From the NCBI GenBank assembly GCA_964648465.1, contig CAZYMU010000019.1, positions 1 through 53,973 on the forward strand: DNA of 53,973 bases, written 5' to 3'. Made by a program: the position numbers and the translations under genes. The DNA comes from Aminicenans sp964648465 (GTDB taxonomy: Bacteria > Acidobacteriota > Aminicenantia > Aminicenantales > Aminicenantaceae). The first letter of the stretch is position 1, and every line of letters begins with the position of its first letter. This document shows, piece after piece, positions 53,176 to 53,973 of the stretch. The notes under the pieces were generated by a model. That model ran no database searches, was not told the origin of the DNA, and saw only the letters and a program-made list of their open reading frames with translations.

Positions 53176-53856
53176 ATGAGAAAGAATATATTAATCATCG
53201 CTATTGGCTTAATATTCATCGTGTCCATTTCCCAGGTCCTATTAGCACAAGGATATTATAGAGACAATTTATATCGACAAAGAGACGTTGATTATTATAA
53301 CCTCAAACTTACTGAAAGCCAGCTAAAAAAGATTGATGAATTGGAATTGAATTTGGAGAAAGAAATTTCGCCGCTGTTTTCTAAACTCAGAGTGAAAGAG
53401 TTGGAATATCGGCAGTTGTATTACCGAGCAAATCCGGATGAGCAGAAGATAGAAGCAAAAATCAACGAGATGACAAAGATTGAAGATGCCATTATGGAGA
53501 AAGAAAAATCTTATGACGAGGGAATCAGAAATTTATTGACAAAAGAACAGAAAGCAACACTTGATTCTTATTATGGAAATTCTAGATACGACAGGGGTTT
53601 ATATGGACAGGGGCTTGGTCGTGGTTATAGCAGAGGATATTATGGACAAGGGCTAGGCCGAGGTTATGGCAAAGGCTACTATGGACAGGGGATTGGTGGT
53701 GGTTATGGCAGGGGCTACTATGGACAAGGTCAAGGAAGATTAGGTCGGAGTAATTTCAGGGATTATGGCAGAGGATATTATGATGGCATGGGATTGGGCC
53801 GAGGCTTAGGAAGACATCTCTGGAGAAATTACGGTTATGGAAGAGGCTGGCGATAA
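53176..53856 (+). CDS. Spy/CpxP/ZraP-type periplasmic protein with Gly-Tyr repeat tail
   Basis: 226 aa from ATG 53176, preceded by AGAGGAGCAAGG. Signal peptide (about 1-25), then a helical chaperone-like region LKLTESQLKKIDELELNLEK to LLTKEQKATLDSYYG (about 45-135) with the two LTxxQ-like repeats typical of CpxP/Spy/ZraP. The C-terminal 90 residues are a Gly/Tyr/Arg-rich repeat: four 13-residue units (YGQGLGRGYGRGY-like) encoded by 39-base tandem repeats at 53602-53757. A likely periplasmic stress chaperone or surface scaffold; the repeat tail may self-associate. Confidence 0.82.
   Translation: MRKNILIIAIGLIFIVSISQVLLAQGYYRDNLYRQRDVDYYNLKLTESQLKKIDELELNLEKEISPLFSKLRVKELEYRQLYYRANPDEQKIEAKINEMTKIEDAIMEKEKSYDEGIRNLLTKEQKATLDSYYGNSRYDRGLYGQGLGRGYSRGYYGQGLGRGYGKGYYGQGIGGGYGRGYYGQGQGRLGRSNFRDYGRGYYDGMGLGRGLGRHLWRNYGYGRGWR
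53602..53757 (+). repeat. 39-bp tandem repeats in the Gly-Tyr tail
   Basis: Units begin TATGGACA at 53602, 53641, 53680 and 53719; the first three are full length, the fourth diverges after about 20 bases. They encode YGQG-L/I-G-R/G-GYSRGY/GYGKGY/GYGRGY variants. Copy number could vary between strains by slippage. Confidence 0.85.
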
Positions 53857-53973
53857 AACTAAAACCACAAAACTGGCTCGGGCCACACTTTTTTGCCCAT
53901 AAAATAGGTTCATCACGATAATCCGTACTTTAGGTTGACGAGATAGGGGACATCGTATTAAATTCCTCAATAA

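Noticed and set aside
53602..53757. CRISPR-like array from regularly spaced repeats
   Set aside because: Units of 39 bases are contiguous without spacers and encode an in-frame Gly-Tyr protein repeat.
53860..53890. Rho-independent terminator TGGC-TCGG-GCCA followed by CACTTTTTT
   Set aside because: The stem is only four base pairs and the T-run is interrupted from it, too weak to list as a terminator.

Overview
The window looks like chromosomal DNA from a Gram-negative bacterium related to Acidobacteriota, possibly candidate class Aminicenantia; this placement is inferred from gene content, not a marker gene. Support comes from an outer-membrane beta-barrel repertoire, many signal-peptide and lipoprotein genes, a VWFA-related acidobacterial-type protein, two-domain FtsX/MacB permeases, DUF3160, secreted peptidases (DPP IV, aminopeptidase P, C1B papain-like) and GH116/GH172-type carbohydrate genes. 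No rRNA, tRNA or CRISPR array was seen.

Layout. 1-4.8 kb is a defence-like segment: a divergent NERD-like gene pair, then a tight operon of a small coiled-coil protein, a zinc-hook SMC/Rad50-type ATPase and a PD-(D/E)xK nuclease, followed by an IS200/IS605-like end and an orphan MNT nucleotidyltransferase. 5.4-9.2 kb holds proline-specific peptidases (DPP IV plus an N-terminally truncated aminopeptidase P) and a dead ornithine cyclodeaminase fragment. 9.3-17.4 kb holds envelope genes: a beta-barrel protein, TspO, a membrane-tethered MsrB-MsrA, and a five-gene operon led by a textbook sigma-54 promoter with two phased palindromes and ending in a histidine kinase and an NtrC-type activator. 17.4-18.4 kb is an AbiEii-type toxin pair. 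18.7-25.2 kb is addB-addA. 25.3-29.4 kb has a lipoprotein, an alanine racemase fragment and a redox module (two-Trx-fold protein plus two thioredoxin reductases). 29.8-35.4 kb has a MATE pump, a sulfatase relic, a flavodoxin, a CARDB protein and a VWFA protein. 35.6-40.9 kb is rich in IS and gene remnants around an intact GH116 lipoprotein. 40.9-53.9 kb has two glycosyltransferases, a PlsY/CTP-kinase-like fusion, lipoproteins, an ABC permease, a secreted C1B peptidase, a LolA-like protein, DUF3160 and a Spy-like Gly/Tyr-repeat protein.

Two themes run through the window. First, a dispersed repeat occurs eight times, every copy in the same orientation, with one shared 5' module and two alternative 3' modules; it abuts or truncates several genes. 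Second, the region is decaying: at least six gene relics are visible, two of which keep a signal peptide fused out of frame to a distant C-terminal part, pointing to internal deletions. Best candidates for something new are the sigma-54-controlled envelope locus (12.6-17.4 kb) and the zinc-hook ATPase/nuclease operon (1.0-4.0 kb).
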